Shown here: piece by piece, positions 1-10,145 of the stretch
Numbering within the stretch: position 1 is the stretch's first letter
Layout of the letters: each line of letters opens with the position of its first letter
Assembly: GCA_965202845.1 (NCBI GenBank)
Contig: OZ241856.1
Span: forward strand, 2,418,001 to 2,482,000
DNA from: CBDATA01 sp965202845
GTDB taxonomy: Bacteria > Acidobacteriota > Vicinamibacteria > Marinacidobacterales > Marinacidobacteraceae
Length of the DNA stretch: 64,000 bases
Direction: 5' to 3'
Position numbers and translations under genes: made by a program
Notes under the pieces: model-generated
What the model was told of the DNA's origin: nothing
The model's database searches: none
What the model saw: only the letters and a program-made list of their open reading frames with translations

Positions 1-180
1 CTGCGCAAGCATGGGCGGCATTGTACCACATGTGGGAGACGACGCCGGGACAAAGCCCGCCGAATGGCGGGCGGCGCTCAACCGGATTCTTGCGGACCGG
101 CGGGAGCGGCCGGTGGTTCGCTACTGCGGCTCCGGCCCTGCCACGCCTCCCCGGGGCCAATCGGCCCCGGAGTTCCTCGC

Positions 181-186
181 TAGAAT
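181..186 (+). promoter_or_regulatory. Candidate -10 element for the nfu-type gene
   Basis: TAGAAT ends 7 nt before the ATG at 194. No good -35 hexamer is seen. Transcription would begin at or next to the start codon, giving a leaderless or nearly leaderless mRNA. The call rests on the hexamer and its spacing only. Confidence 0.4.
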
Positions 187-193
187 CCACCGC

Positions 194-802
194 ATGGACA
201 AAAAGGCGGCGACCCGCATCCAGATCCGGGCCGAACCCCGCGACAACGCCACCTGCCGTTTCGTGCTGGACCGGGCGGTGTTCCCCGGCGGGTCCGCCTG
301 GTTCGAGTCCGGCGGGGAACGCGCCGCCGACTCGCCGATGGCGCGGTCCCTCCTCGAGCTGCCGGACGTGGAGGGGGTCCTCGTCCAGGACGAGGTGATC
401 ACCGTCCACGCCCGGGAGCAGCGCAGCTGGATGCCGCTGGGACGCGAAATCGGCCGGCGCATCCGGGAGGTGATGGAGGACAAGGCACCCCCGGTGGATC
501 CCGGGGTGCTGGAGGGGCTTCCCGCGCCCGACGAGATCCGGGACCGGGTGCGGCGGGTGCTCGAGGACGAAATCAATCCGGCGGTGGCGTCCCACGGCGG
601 GTGGATCGACCTCGTCGGGGTGGAGAAGAACCAGGTCTTCCTGCGGATGGGCGGCGGGTGCCAGGGGTGCGGGATGGCCACCGCCACGCTGCGGCAAGGG
701 GTGGAACGGGCCTTGCGCCGCTCGGTTCCCGAAATTGGCGCGATCCTCGACACCACCGACCACGCCGCCGGGCAGAACCCGTACTACGAACCGGCGCGCT
801 AG
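194..802 (+). CDS. nfuA: NfuA/NifU-like Fe-S cluster carrier protein
   Basis: Predicted 202-residue iron-sulfur cluster carrier that would deliver clusters to apoproteins in the cytoplasm. The N-terminal half (about residues 5-90) resembles the Nfu N-terminal domain. The C-terminal half (about 120-185) is the NifU-type domain with the cluster-binding CxxC in GGGCQGCGMA, followed by the usual helix TATLRQGVERAL. The frame stays open upstream to about position 11, but ATG 194 places the start at the conserved Nfu_N domain, and the upstream residues look unlike any Nfu. It lies 13 bp before the lptD start. Family assignment is firm. Whether it acts as NfuA proper or as a paralogue is inferred. 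Confidence 0.85.
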   Translation: MDKKAATRIQIRAEPRDNATCRFVLDRAVFPGGSAWFESGGERAADSPMARSLLELPDVEGVLVQDEVITVHAREQRSWMPLGREIGRRIREVMEDKAPPVDPGVLEGLPAPDEIRDRVRRVLEDEINPAVASHGGWIDLVGVEKNQVFLRMGGGCQGCGMATATLRQGVERALRRSVPEIGAILDTTDHAAGQNPYYEPAR

Positions 803-815
803 GGCGCCGGCTCCG

Positions 816-3035
816 GTGTCCGGCGCGCGGGTCGCAGGATTCCTGCTGCCGGCCGCCCTGCTTCTGGTCGCCGGGCCCGCCGCCGGGCAGATGGAGCGGC
901 AGCAGGCGCCTCCGGTGGCGTGGCCCCACGCCGCCACCGCAGCCGGGGCCTTGGTCACCCGCGCCGAGCGGGTGGAGCGAAACGGCGGCCACCTGATCCT
1001 CGACGGCTACGCCCAGCTGGGGTTCGGGCGGCTCCGGGTGCAAGCCGACCGCATCGAGGTCTGGGAGGACGAGATGCGGATCGAGGCGGTCGGCAACGTG
1101 GTGTTCGAGCGCGGAAACGAAAAGGTGGTGGCGGAGAAGCTCTCGGCGAGCCTCGGCGGCACAAGGGTGCGGTTCGAGAACGCCAGGGGCATCCTCGGAC
1201 AGGATTTCTACTTCGTGGCCGAGTCGGTGGAAGAGGACGACGACGGGAACTACATCCTCGAACGGGGGGCGTTCACCACCTGCGCGCAGCCGACGCCCCG
1301 GTGGAATTTCACCGCGAGCCGCGCGGTGGTGCGCCCGCAGAAGAGCGTCTGGCTGCGAAACGTGGCGTTCCGGGTCAAGGGGGTGCCGGTGGCCTGGATC
1401 CCGGCGATGTACTACCCGATCGACGAATCCGGGCGCCAGACCGGGTTCCTGATGCCCCGCTACGCCCGCTCGGACAAGCGCGGGCACCTGGTGAGCCAGG
1501 CCTTTTACTGGGCGATCAACCGCTCCATGGACCTCACCGCGAGTCTCGACCACTTCACGGTGGCGGGAACCGGGGTCGGCATGGAGTACCGATACCGCGG
1601 CGAGGCCGGCTCGTCGGGAGAGGCCGACGGCTTCCTCATCAACGACAAGACCACCGAGGCCAGGGAGTATTCGCTCCATTACCGGGTGAACCAGCGCTTT
1701 CCCGGGCCGGGCCGGGTGCGGCTGAGCGCGTTCGGCGACCAGTTCTCCAGCTTCGACTTCAGCAACCGGTTCCAGGACTCCTTCTCCGGCTCCACCCGGC
1801 GGTACAAGCGGCTCAAGGCCGACCTGAGCGCCTCGCTCTTCCGCCACTCGGTGAAATTCCGGGTGGACCGCAAGGACACCCAGTACACCTCGAGGAGCAG
1901 CCGTCGCCAGACGATGCCGCAGATCAACATCAAGCGGCGCAGCCTCGGGCTGATCGGGCGCTACGTCCAGCTGGGGTACGAGCTGGACTATGTGCGGGTG
2001 GGGCGCTCGCGCCGCGACGATTTCCAGGAATGGCGGCGGGTCTTCGTGGGGCCCTCCCTCGAGCTGGCGCTTCCCGACATCCCGTTTCTCGACATGTCCG
2101 CCAACCTCCGGAGCGGCTACGCCCGCTACACCGGCTCCATCGACCCCGACTCGCGCGACTTCGACCCGGAGCGCATGCTCAGCCGCCGCTACTACGGGGT
2201 GGACTTCACGATGAACGGCCCCAAGATCGAACGCATCTTCGACACCCCGAACCATTTCTACGCCGCCCGGTTCAAGCACCTCATCGAGCCGGAGGGGACC
2301 TGGACCTACCGGGTCAGCGATGACAACTTCGACCAGGTGAACCGGTTCGACCGCTACGACAGCTTCCCCTCCACCCACGAAATCCAGGTCGGACTGGTGA
2401 ACCGCCTGCTCGCCAAGCGATACAAGGATGGAACGGAGGAGTCCAGCGCGACCGACGTGATCACCTGGCGCATCCATCAGAGCTTCTACTTCGACCCCGA
2501 AGCCGGCGGGTACAACAGCAGCTACAGCTCGTCCTCCTTCGAGGAGGGCGAAGTCCGGAAATCCCCCATCCGCTCCGACTTCCGGTTCACTCCCGACCCG
2601 ATCCTGAACGGCGACTGGACGACAGAGTGGGATCCCGACCAGCGGCTGTTCACCTCGATCCGGGCCGGGATGCGGTACGGCGACTACCAGTCGGGAACCC
2701 AATTCGACGCCAGCTGGTCGCGGCGGGCGTATCGGCAATCCGACGAACCCGACGCCGAAGTGGATGTGACGAGCTACCTCCGGGTCGGCGGCGATTTCTA
2801 CCTGACCGAGGCGCTTCGCTCGAGCGTCGCGGTGAACTACGACATCACCGAGCGGCGCATGTCCAATTTCCGGACCCGCCTCGACTTCCTCTTCCAGTGC
2901 TGCGGGGTCAGCGTCGAGTGGAACCGTTTCAACATGGGCGAGCGCCAGGAGAACCTCTTCCAGTTCGGACTCACCCTGGGGGGCATCACCAGCTTCGCCT
3001 ACGGCCTGGGCGGGGATCGCGACCGCGCGTACTGA
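816..3035 (+). CDS. lptD: LPS-assembly outer membrane protein LptD
   Basis: Predicted 739-residue outer-membrane beta-barrel that inserts lipopolysaccharide into the outer leaflet with LptE. GTG 816 gives a clean signal peptide (residues 1-24, hydrophobic core FLLPAALLLVAGPAAG). A periplasmic LptA/OstA-like beta-jellyroll follows (about 45-150, with repeating short strands such as VQADRIEVWEDEMRIEAVGN). The large barrel domain (about 200-739) is rich in alternating aromatic and polar strands and has the family-typical PVAWIPAMYYPIDESGRQTG stretch. A cysteine pair near the C-terminus (FQCCGVSVEWN) matches the conserved LptD Cys pair. Its presence argues for a Gram-negative cell with LPS. A longer in-frame extension upstream lacks a signal peptide and was not used. 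Confidence 0.9.
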   Translation: MSGARVAGFLLPAALLLVAGPAAGQMERQQAPPVAWPHAATAAGALVTRAERVERNGGHLILDGYAQLGFGRLRVQADRIEVWEDEMRIEAVGNVVFERGNEKVVAEKLSASLGGTRVRFENARGILGQDFYFVAESVEEDDDGNYILERGAFTTCAQPTPRWNFTASRAVVRPQKSVWLRNVAFRVKGVPVAWIPAMYYPIDESGRQTGFLMPRYARSDKRGHLVSQAFYWAINRSMDLTASLDHFTVAGTGVGMEYRYRGEAGSSGEADGFLINDKTTEAREYSLHYRVNQRFPGPGRVRLSAFGDQFSSFDFSNRFQDSFSGSTRRYKRLKADLSASLFRHSVKFRVDRKDTQYTSRSSRRQTMPQINIKRRSLGLIGRYVQLGYELDYVRVGRSRRDDFQEWRRVFVGPSLELALPDIPFLDMSANLRSGYARYTGSIDPDSRDFDPERMLSRRYYGVDFTMNGPKIERIFDTPNHFYAARFKHLIEPEGTWTYRVSDDNFDQVNRFDRYDSFPSTHEIQVGLVNRLLAKRYKDGTEESSATDVITWRIHQSFYFDPEAGGYNSSYSSSSFEEGEVRKSPIRSDFRFTPDPILNGDWTTEWDPDQRLFTSIRAGMRYGDYQSGTQFDASWSRRAYRQSDEPDAEVDVTSYLRVGGDFYLTEALRSSVAVNYDITERRMSNFRTRLDFLFQCCGVSVEWNRFNMGERQENLFQFGLTLGGITSFAYGLGGDRDRAY

Positions 3036-3044
3036 CTCCGTTCC

Positions 3045-3707
3045 ATGGCCGCGATCCTGCTGCTGAACGCGGCGCTGGCGGCGCTCGCCTGGCGGCTCGG
3101 AACCGTGACCCGCGCCGGCGCGGTCGGGGGCGCGGGGGTCGGGGCCGCGGTCGCGGTCGGACTCGGCTGGGGCGGCTTCGCGCTGCTCGCGATCTTCTTC
3201 GCGCTCGGCAGCGGCGCGACCCGGATGGGGTCCGGTTCCTCCGAGGCGCGGTCCGGGCGGCAGGCGCTTGCGAACGGGCTGCCGGCGGCGGTCTGCGCCC
3301 TCTGGTACGGGGCGTTCGGCGGGACGGCGCCGTTGCTGGGCGGCTTCGTGGCGGCGCTCGCCACCGCGGCGGCGGACACCGTCTCCTCCGAAATCGGCGC
3401 CGCCTTCGGGGGCGCTCCCCGGCGGCTCCCGGACTTTCGGAAGGCGCCAGCCGGAACCCCGGGAGCGGTCAGCTTCGCCGGCTCCGCCGCCGGGCTGGTC
3501 GCCGCGCTGCTGGTCGCCGGGACCGCGGCGCTGGTCCTGCCCGTCCCCCCGAGTCTGGTCCCGTTGCTGGCCGGCGCCGGGTTCCTCGCGGCGTTCGCCG
3601 AGGGGCTGCTCGCTCCGCTCGAGGCGCGGGGATGGCTCGACAACGACGGCGTGAACCTGATTTCGGGGAGCGGCGGGGCGCTTCTCGGAGTGGGGATTTC
3701 GCTGTGA
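3045..3707 (+). CDS. DUF92/TMEM19-family integral membrane protein
   Basis: A 220-residue, very hydrophobic protein with about five to six membrane segments, beginning at residue 3. It carries the DUF92 hallmarks: the GSGATRMG segment after the second membrane helix, TAAADTVSSEIGAAFG in the middle, and WLDNDGVNLISG near the C-terminus. The plant member VTE6 is a phytyl-phosphate kinase, so a prenyl-phosphate kinase role is possible but unproven for this bacterial member. Its stop overlaps the GTG start of the following UbiA prenyltransferase (GTGA). This suggests the two proteins are made together and may act on the same isoprenoid. Confidence 0.75.
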   Translation: MAAILLLNAALAALAWRLGTVTRAGAVGGAGVGAAVAVGLGWGGFALLAIFFALGSGATRMGSGSSEARSGRQALANGLPAAVCALWYGAFGGTAPLLGGFVAALATAAADTVSSEIGAAFGGAPRRLPDFRKAPAGTPGAVSFAGSAAGLVAALLVAGTAALVLPVPPSLVPLLAGAGFLAAFAEGLLAPLEARGWLDNDGVNLISGSGGALLGVGISL

Positions 3708-4588
3708 TCGCCCGGCTGCGGCTTTATTTCGAGTTCGCGCGCCCGTTCACCCTGCTGCTTCCCCTGGCCGGGATGCTCAGCGGCAGCGCGACGGCCTGGG
3801 GGGGAAGCGGGGACGTCGATCTCCTGCCGGTGCTGATGGGAGGCGCGATGGCGGTGTTTCTGAACGCGGCCAGCAACGCCCTGAACCAGATCTGCGACCT
3901 CGGGATCGACCGGATCGCCAAGCCGGGGCGTCCGCTGCCGTCCGGGCGGATGGGCATCCGCGAGGCGTGGGCGTTCACCGCGGTCACGTGGGGAGCGGCG
4001 CTCGCGCTGGCGTTTTTCGTGGGGTGGGAGTGCTTCGGGATCGTGCTCGCCGCCTCCGTCTTCATCTGGATCTATTCGGCGCCGCCGCTTCGCGCCAGGC
4101 GGCGCGGCTGGCTCGCCAACCTGACCATCGCCATCCCCCGGGGCGTCCTGCTCAAGGCGGCCGGCTGGTCGGCGGTGCGCTCCGTCCTCGACCCGGAGCC
4201 GTGGTTCCTGGGCGCGATCTTCGGGCTGTTCCTCCTCGGGGCGTCCTCCACCAAGGACTTCGCCGACGTGGAGGGCGACCGGGCGGACGGCTGCCGCACC
4301 CTGCCGATCCGCTACGGAGCGAAGGGCGCCGCCTGGCGGATCGCGCCCTTCCTGGTCCTGCCCTTCCTGCTGCTCCCGATCGGGGCGCGGCTCGGCGTCC
4401 TGACCGGGGATCGGCTGGGGCTGGATCTGCTGGGAGGCGCATTGGCGGCCTGGGGAAGCTACGTCTGCTGGCTGATGCTGCGCCGCCCGGAGACGCTTTC
4501 GACCGACAGCAACCACGTCTCCTGGCGCCACATGGTGCTGATGACGCTGTTCGCCCAGGCGGGGCTCGCCGCCGCCTACCTGATCTGA
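3704..4588 (+). CDS. UbiA-family membrane prenyltransferase
   Basis: A 294-residue polytopic protein with about eight to nine predicted membrane helices. Both aspartate motifs of the UbiA superfamily are visible: NALNQICDLGIDRIAKPGRP (about residues 62-81), which binds prenyl diphosphate through magnesium, and DFADVEGDRADG (about 185-196). GTG 3704 is preferred because it overlaps the upstream DUF92 stop by four bases and starts exactly where family members begin. The PGRPLPSG stretch is typical of the chlorophyll-synthase/homogentisate-type and archaeal lipid branches. The acceptor cannot be read from sequence. A separate UbiA gene of the menaquinone pathway lies at 18858-19700, so this copy probably has another substrate. 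Confidence 0.8.
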   Translation: MIARLRLYFEFARPFTLLLPLAGMLSGSATAWGGSGDVDLLPVLMGGAMAVFLNAASNALNQICDLGIDRIAKPGRPLPSGRMGIREAWAFTAVTWGAALALAFFVGWECFGIVLAASVFIWIYSAPPLRARRRGWLANLTIAIPRGVLLKAAGWSAVRSVLDPEPWFLGAIFGLFLLGASSTKDFADVEGDRADGCRTLPIRYGAKGAAWRIAPFLVLPFLLLPIGARLGVLTGDRLGLDLLGGALAAWGSYVCWLMLRRPETLSTDSNHVSWRHMVLMTLFAQAGLAAAYLI

Positions 4589-4613
4589 CCCGAACCTATA
4601 CTTGGAGGGCTTC

Positions 4614-5888
<1,275 letters not shown>

Positions 5889-5898
5889 TGGGCCGGTA

Positions 5899-7839
5899 AT
5901 GGACCGGGCTTCCGACTTCCTTCGTCCGGGGGGGGCGCTCTCGGAGAGGACGCCCGGATTCGAGCACCGGGAGGGGCAGACGGGCATGGCCGACCTGGTG
6001 GAGGACATCCTCGAGACCGGCGGCGCGCTCATGGTGGAGGCGGGCACCGGGATCGGCAAGTCCTACGCCTACCTGCTGCCGGTCCTGCTCCGCGAGTCGA
6101 AGGAGCGGGTGGTGATCTCCACCGCGACCAAGAACCTTCAGGACCAGCTCTTCGAGAAGGACCTGCCGGCGCTCCAGCGGGCGCTCGGCAGCCGGGTTCC
6201 GGCGGCGCGGATCAAGGGGCGGGGCAACTACCTGTGCAAGCGGGCCTGGCAGGAATTCGAGCCCTCCCCGGCACTTCTGGAAGACCGCAAGCGGGACGTC
6301 GAAGCGTTTGCCCGGTGGGCCGCCAGGACCAAGACAGGGGACCGGGACGAGCTGGGGGGGAAGGGGCTGGCCGCCCAGGACGTCTTCGGGCGGCTCGCGG
6401 CCAGCAGCGAGAACTGCATCGGGCGGGACTGCGATCTCTACGACGACTGCCATCTCACCCGGGTGCGGGAGGAGGCCGAGGCCGCCCGGATCGTGATCGT
6501 GAACCACCACCTGCTGATCGCCGACCGGGTGGTGCGCGACCGCCAGAACGACTATGGGTCGGTGCTCCCCGACTACGGCGTGGTGATCGTGGACGAGGCG
6601 CACCGGCTGGAGACGGCGGCCACCAGCAGCCTCAGCGTGGAGCTGACCTCCGCGACGGCGGAGCGGCTGGCGACCGAGGTCCGCTCCTTCCTGAGGCAGG
6701 CGAAAGCTCCGGTTCCGGGGGAGCTCAAGGCGTTCCAGGACGCCTGGCGGAGCTTCTTCGACCGCCTCAAGCCGAAGGACGGCGAGCCGCGGATTCTCGA
6801 TCCGCGGCGGCTGGAACCGAAGACCTGCCTCGGGTTCCTGGGGGATGTGCAGAAAGCGGTCCGGAAGCAGGAGCAGGCGGAGGAGAGCGCGGTCGCGGAG
6901 GCGGCGGAGCGGGTCTCGATGCGGATCGGGGATGTCGCCGCCGCTCTCGAAGCCATCTGCGAAACGAGGGAGAACCGGGTGGTGTGGAGCGCGTTCTGGC
7001 GCGACCGAAACGACGACCGGAAACCGGTGCTCGGACTGCGGTCGGCGCCGGTGCATCCGGGGGGCGAGCTGCGCGGGTTGCTCTTTTCCGACCTGCGGGC
7101 CGCGGTGCTGACCTCGGCCACCCTCGCGGTGGAGGGCGACTTCTCCTTCGCCGCCGGCCAGCTGGGCGTGGACCAGCCGACGACGAAAGTGTTCGGCTCG
7201 CCGTTCGACTACCGGAACCACGCGCGACTGTACGTGGCGCGGGACATGCCCGATCCGCGCCAGTCGGGGTTCGCCGAAGCTGCCGCCGAAACCATCTCCC
7301 GGCTGGTCGCCGCCAGCCGCGGGCGGGCGCTGGTTTTGTGCACCAGCTGGCGGAATCTGGAGGCGGTGGGGGACCGGCTCGAAGCCCGGTGCTCCTGGCC
7401 CCTGCTCCGGCAGCGGCCCGGGGAGGGGCACGGCGGGCTTCTCAAGCAGTTCCGGAGGACGCCGGGAGCGGTGCTGCTGGGCGTCCGCGCCTTCTGGGAG
7501 GGGGTGGACCTGCCGGGCGCGGCGCTCTCGCTGCTGGTCATCGACCGGCTGCCCTTCACCCCGCCGAGCGATCCGCTCCACCGGGCGCGGGCGGAGCGCG
7601 CCGAGCGCGAAACCGGGCGCTCCGGCTTCTTCAGCCACTCGGTTCCCGAGGCCGCCCTCACCCTGAAGCAGGGGCTGGGGCGGCTGATCCGCTCGGGAAC
7701 CGACCAGGGGCTGGCGGCGGTGCTGGACCCCCGGCTGGTGACGATGCGCTACGGGGAGGCGCTTCGGAAGAGCCTGCCCGACTTCACGCTGACGACCGAC
7801 CGCGAAAAGGCGGTCGCCTTCCTCGAGAGCCTTCCTTGA
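5899..7839 (+). CDS. dinG: DinG/YoaA-family Fe-S ATP-dependent DNA helicase
   Basis: A 646-residue superfamily 2, XPD-like 5'-3' DNA helicase. Visible parts are the Q-motif region and Walker A (EAGTGIGKS, Lys about 54), the Walker B DEAH box (about 232-235), and four cysteines placed as in the XPD/DinG iron-sulfur domain (near residues 113, 173, 178 and 184). The C-terminal motor domain has GVRAFWEGVDLPG and QGLGRLIRS. DinG-type enzymes unwind D-loops, R-loops and forked DNA during repair. The C-terminal exonuclease or other appendages of some DinG proteins are absent. The TGA stop overlaps the TTG start of the next gene, implying coupled translation in a glyA-dinG-yggS unit. Confidence 0.88.
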   Translation: MDRASDFLRPGGALSERTPGFEHREGQTGMADLVEDILETGGALMVEAGTGIGKSYAYLLPVLLRESKERVVISTATKNLQDQLFEKDLPALQRALGSRVPAARIKGRGNYLCKRAWQEFEPSPALLEDRKRDVEAFARWAARTKTGDRDELGGKGLAAQDVFGRLAASSENCIGRDCDLYDDCHLTRVREEAEAARIVIVNHHLLIADRVVRDRQNDYGSVLPDYGVVIVDEAHRLETAATSSLSVELTSATAERLATEVRSFLRQAKAPVPGELKAFQDAWRSFFDRLKPKDGEPRILDPRRLEPKTCLGFLGDVQKAVRKQEQAEESAVAEAAERVSMRIGDVAAALEAICETRENRVVWSAFWRDRNDDRKPVLGLRSAPVHPGGELRGLLFSDLRAAVLTSATLAVEGDFSFAAGQLGVDQPTTKVFGSPFDYRNHARLYVARDMPDPRQSGFAEAAAETISRLVAASRGRALVLCTSWRNLEAVGDRLEARCSWPLLRQRPGEGHGGLLKQFRRTPGAVLLGVRAFWEGVDLPGAALSLLVIDRLPFTPPSDPLHRARAERAERETGRSGFFSHSVPEAALTLKQGLGRLIRSGTDQGLAAVLDPRLVTMRYGEALRKSLPDFTLTTDREKAVAFLESLP

Positions 7840-8516
7840 GCGAGTTCCGTACCCGGATCGAGGCGGTTCGGGAACGCATCGAACGCGCCGCCGAACGGGC
7901 CGGGCGCTCCGCTTCGGACGTGACGCTGGTGGCGGTCTCGAAGACCCGTCCGGCGCGGGACATCGACGCGGCCGCCCGGCTCGGTCTCCGGCACTTCGGC
8001 GAAAACCGGGTGCAGGAGGCGGCCGGCAAGCTGCCGCAGGTGCAGGCGAGCGGCATCACCGCCCACCTGATCGGCCACCTCCAGGGGAACAAGGCGCGGA
8101 CCGCGGCGGGGCTGTTCCCGGTGATCCAGTCGGTGGACAGCGCGAAGCTCGCCGAACGGCTGCACCGGCTGGCCGACGCGCCGCTTTCGGTCTTCGTGCA
8201 GGCGGACCTCGCCGGCGAGGCCGGGAAATCCGGCGTCCCGGAGGCCGAGCTGCCGGAGACGCTCGAACGGATGGCGGAACTGGACCGGCTCCGGACGCGG
8301 GGGCTGATGCTGCTGCCGCCGTTCCACCCCGACCCGGAAGGCGCGCGGCCCTGGTTCGCCCGCCTGCGGGAACTCGCCCTGCGGCTGGCGGCCGGCGGGC
8401 TGCTCCCGGACCCGCCCGAACTCTCCATGGGGATGAGCCACGACTTCGAGGCGGCGATCGGGGAGGGGGCCACCCTCATCCGGGTGGGAACCGCGATCTT
8501 CGGCCCCCGAACGTAA
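7836..8516 (+). CDS. yggS: YggS/PLPBP-family pyridoxal phosphate homeostasis protein
   Basis: A 226-residue PLP-binding barrel protein of the YggS/PROSC family, which buffers pyridoxal phosphate in the cytoplasm and has no known catalytic activity. The PLP lysine lies in VTLVAVSKTRP. Other conserved elements are HFGENRVQE, HLIGHLQGNK, and the phosphate-binding SMGMSHDFEAAI followed by LIRVGTAIFG. The start is a TTG overlapping the dinG stop (TTGA). No alternative ATG or GTG sits at the conserved N-terminus. The gene ends directly against the convergent lepB. Confidence 0.9.
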   Translation: MSEFRTRIEAVRERIERAAERAGRSASDVTLVAVSKTRPARDIDAAARLGLRHFGENRVQEAAGKLPQVQASGITAHLIGHLQGNKARTAAGLFPVIQSVDSAKLAERLHRLADAPLSVFVQADLAGEAGKSGVPEAELPETLERMAELDRLRTRGLMLLPPFHPDPEGARPWFARLRELALRLAAGGLLPDPPELSMGMSHDFEAAIGEGATLIRVGTAIFGPRT

Positions 8517-9164
8517 TCAGCCGGCGGTGTCGAAGAACCGGTCCCAGCGGGTGCGCTGGATGAACCGGAACGGCACCAGCAGCATGTCCAGCGCCTTTCG
8601 GGAGAGGTCGGTCTCCATGTACTCCTCGCGCGGCGCCCCGTAGGACCAGTAGATGAAGAGCGCCTTGCCCTTGATGTGTTCGCGGGGGAGCGCGCCCCAG
8701 AAGCGGCTGTCGTGGCTGTTGTCCCGGCTGTCCCCCATGACGAAGTAGTGGCCTTCGGGCACCCGGTAGTCGCGCCGCCCGCGCCCGCCGCCGTAGAGGA
8801 ACCAGGTGTAGTCCTCGGGCAGCGGCCGGCCGTCGATGAGGACTTCGCGCGGCCCGACGGTGACCGTCTCGCCGGGAAGCCCGATCACCCGCTTGATGAA
8901 GTCGCGTTCCGGCTCCTCGGGGAACTTGAAGACCACCACGTCGCCACGCTCGATGTCCCCGGTGGGCAGGAACGGGACGCCGGTCTCGTGATACCGCATC
9001 TTGTTCACCATCAGGTGGTCGCCGATCAGCAGGCTCTCCTCCATCGAACCGGTGGGGATCACGAAGTTCTGGAACACGAAGGTGCGCAGGAAGAGCGCGA
9101 TGACGACCGCGACGCAAATCGACTCGAAGTATTCGCGCAGCGTCGAACGGCGCCTGGGTTTCAC
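8517..9164 (-). CDS. lepB: Signal peptidase I
   Basis: A 215-residue membrane serine protease that removes signal peptides at the outer face of the cytoplasmic membrane. One N-terminal membrane helix (about residues 14-31) is followed by the catalytic serine motif PTGSMEESL (Ser about 40), the catalytic lysine in FIKRVIGLPGE (Lys about 91), and the GDSRDNSHDSRFWG box. GTG 9164 overlaps the ybbR stop (GTGA) and has a GGGGGGAGG Shine-Dalgarno at a suitable distance. A GTG further upstream at 9182 would embed that site in the coding region. It is the last gene of a co-directional block. Confidence 0.92.
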   Translation of the reverse strand: MKPRRRSTLREYFESICVAVVIALFLRTFVFQNFVIPTGSMEESLLIGDHLMVNKMRYHETGVPFLPTGDIERGDVVVFKFPEEPERDFIKRVIGLPGETVTVGPREVLIDGRPLPEDYTWFLYGGGRGRRDYRVPEGHYFVMGDSRDNSHDSRFWGALPREHIKGKALFIYWSYGAPREEYMETDLSRKALDMLLVPFRFIQRTRWDRFFDTAG

Positions 9165-10135
9165 CGGGCGCCTCCCCCCCACGCCGGCGTCAGGGTCTCC
9201 GCCTGCTCCTCCACCCGGACGCCGATCCGCGCCGGCTCGAAGGAGGTCGCCTCGATGGCCGCGTCCGGGGCGGCCGGGTAGATCAGCTCCGGCGCCAGCT
9301 GGTGCTCCCCCGGCGGGAGGCCGGAGCAGGACACCTGGGCGAAGAGCGTCTGCGGCGAGACCCGCGCCACCAGCCTCGGCGGAACCCGGACCACCGCCCG
9401 CACCAGTTCCGCAAGGAGCTCGCAGCCAACCGAATCGGATGCGCGCCGGACGGCCAGCTCGAAGTCCAGCGCTTCCCGCTCCGCCCCGATCCGCAGCGCC
9501 AGCTCCACCCGGCGCACGCTGGGGCGCAGCGCCGGATCCACCTCCACCCCCAGCAGGCGGGTGTAGCTCTCCCGGAGTCCGTCCGCCGAGACCGGTTCGG
9601 TGGTGACCTGCTGGAGGTCCCGGAGCAGGGACTCCGGCCCCTCGATCGAGAGCTCGCGCGGCTCCAGCCGGATCGAGTAGATCTCGAAGCCGGACGCCGG
9701 CGCTCCCAGCACGCGGGGACTCACCAGGACGTCGCGGACCACCGTTTCATCCAGCCGGAGCAGCAGGGAGGAGGGCTCGACCCGCATCACCTGGACTCCG
9801 GCGGGCGCCTCCACCGCCTCGACCTCGAGGTACCAGGTGCGTTCGCCGGGGGTTTCGCCGGCGAGGTCCACGAAGGCGCGCAGCTCCGGCGGCGGCGTTT
9901 CCCGGAGCAGCCGCGCGGCGCCGCGCAGCCGCACCGCCACTTCGTTCACCGACTGGTTCACGACTTCCAGCCCGGGCGGGAGGTTCCGCAGCTCGAGCGG
10001 TACTTCCGCGAGAATCTCGGCCTCCTCCTCGTCGCCCACCACGAACCAGAGTCCGAAGGCGATGGCGAGCGAGATGACGGCCCGGCCCAGCTCCCCGGAG
10101 CGCGCCCGCATCCGGGAGCGTCGGGCGGCGCTCAT
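9161..10135 (-). CDS. YbbR-domain membrane-anchored protein (CdaR-like)
   Basis: A 324-residue protein with one N-terminal membrane helix (about residues 17-34, ISLAIAFGLWFVVG). About three tandem YbbR-type beta domains follow, each starting with a VPLELRN/VSPRV-like strand and containing VNEVAVRLRG-type segments. In Firmicutes the YbbR protein CdaR binds and regulates the diadenylate cyclase CdaA from the outside of the membrane. The gene directly follows cdaA (10 bp gap), so the same partnership is likely. Its stop overlaps the lepB start. Confidence 0.8.
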   Translation of the reverse strand: MSAARRSRMRARSGELGRAVISLAIAFGLWFVVGDEEEAEILAEVPLELRNLPPGLEVVNQSVNEVAVRLRGAARLLRETPPPELRAFVDLAGETPGERTWYLEVEAVEAPAGVQVMRVEPSSLLLRLDETVVRDVLVSPRVLGAPASGFEIYSIRLEPRELSIEGPESLLRDLQQVTTEPVSADGLRESYTRLLGVEVDPALRPSVRRVELALRIGAEREALDFELAVRRASDSVGCELLAELVRAVVRVPPRLVARVSPQTLFAQVSCSGLPPGEHQLAPELIYPAAPDAAIEATSFEPARIGVRVEEQAETLTPAWGGGAR

Positions 10136-10145
10136 CGGACGACTC

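Noticed and set aside
11..193. N-terminal extension of the nfu-type protein from ATG 11
   Set aside because: The extra 61 residues lack similarity to Nfu proteins, and the conserved domain begins right after ATG 194.
573..2738. Very long open frame opposite lptD and similar ones opposite glyA, dinG, corC and the BNR gene
   Set aside because: No domain, low complexity rich in Pro, Gly, His and Arg, no start context, and wholly overlapped by well-identified genes.
4589..4613. A riboswitch upstream of glyA
   Set aside because: Only 25 bp separate the two genes, which is too short for a glycine or other riboswitch.
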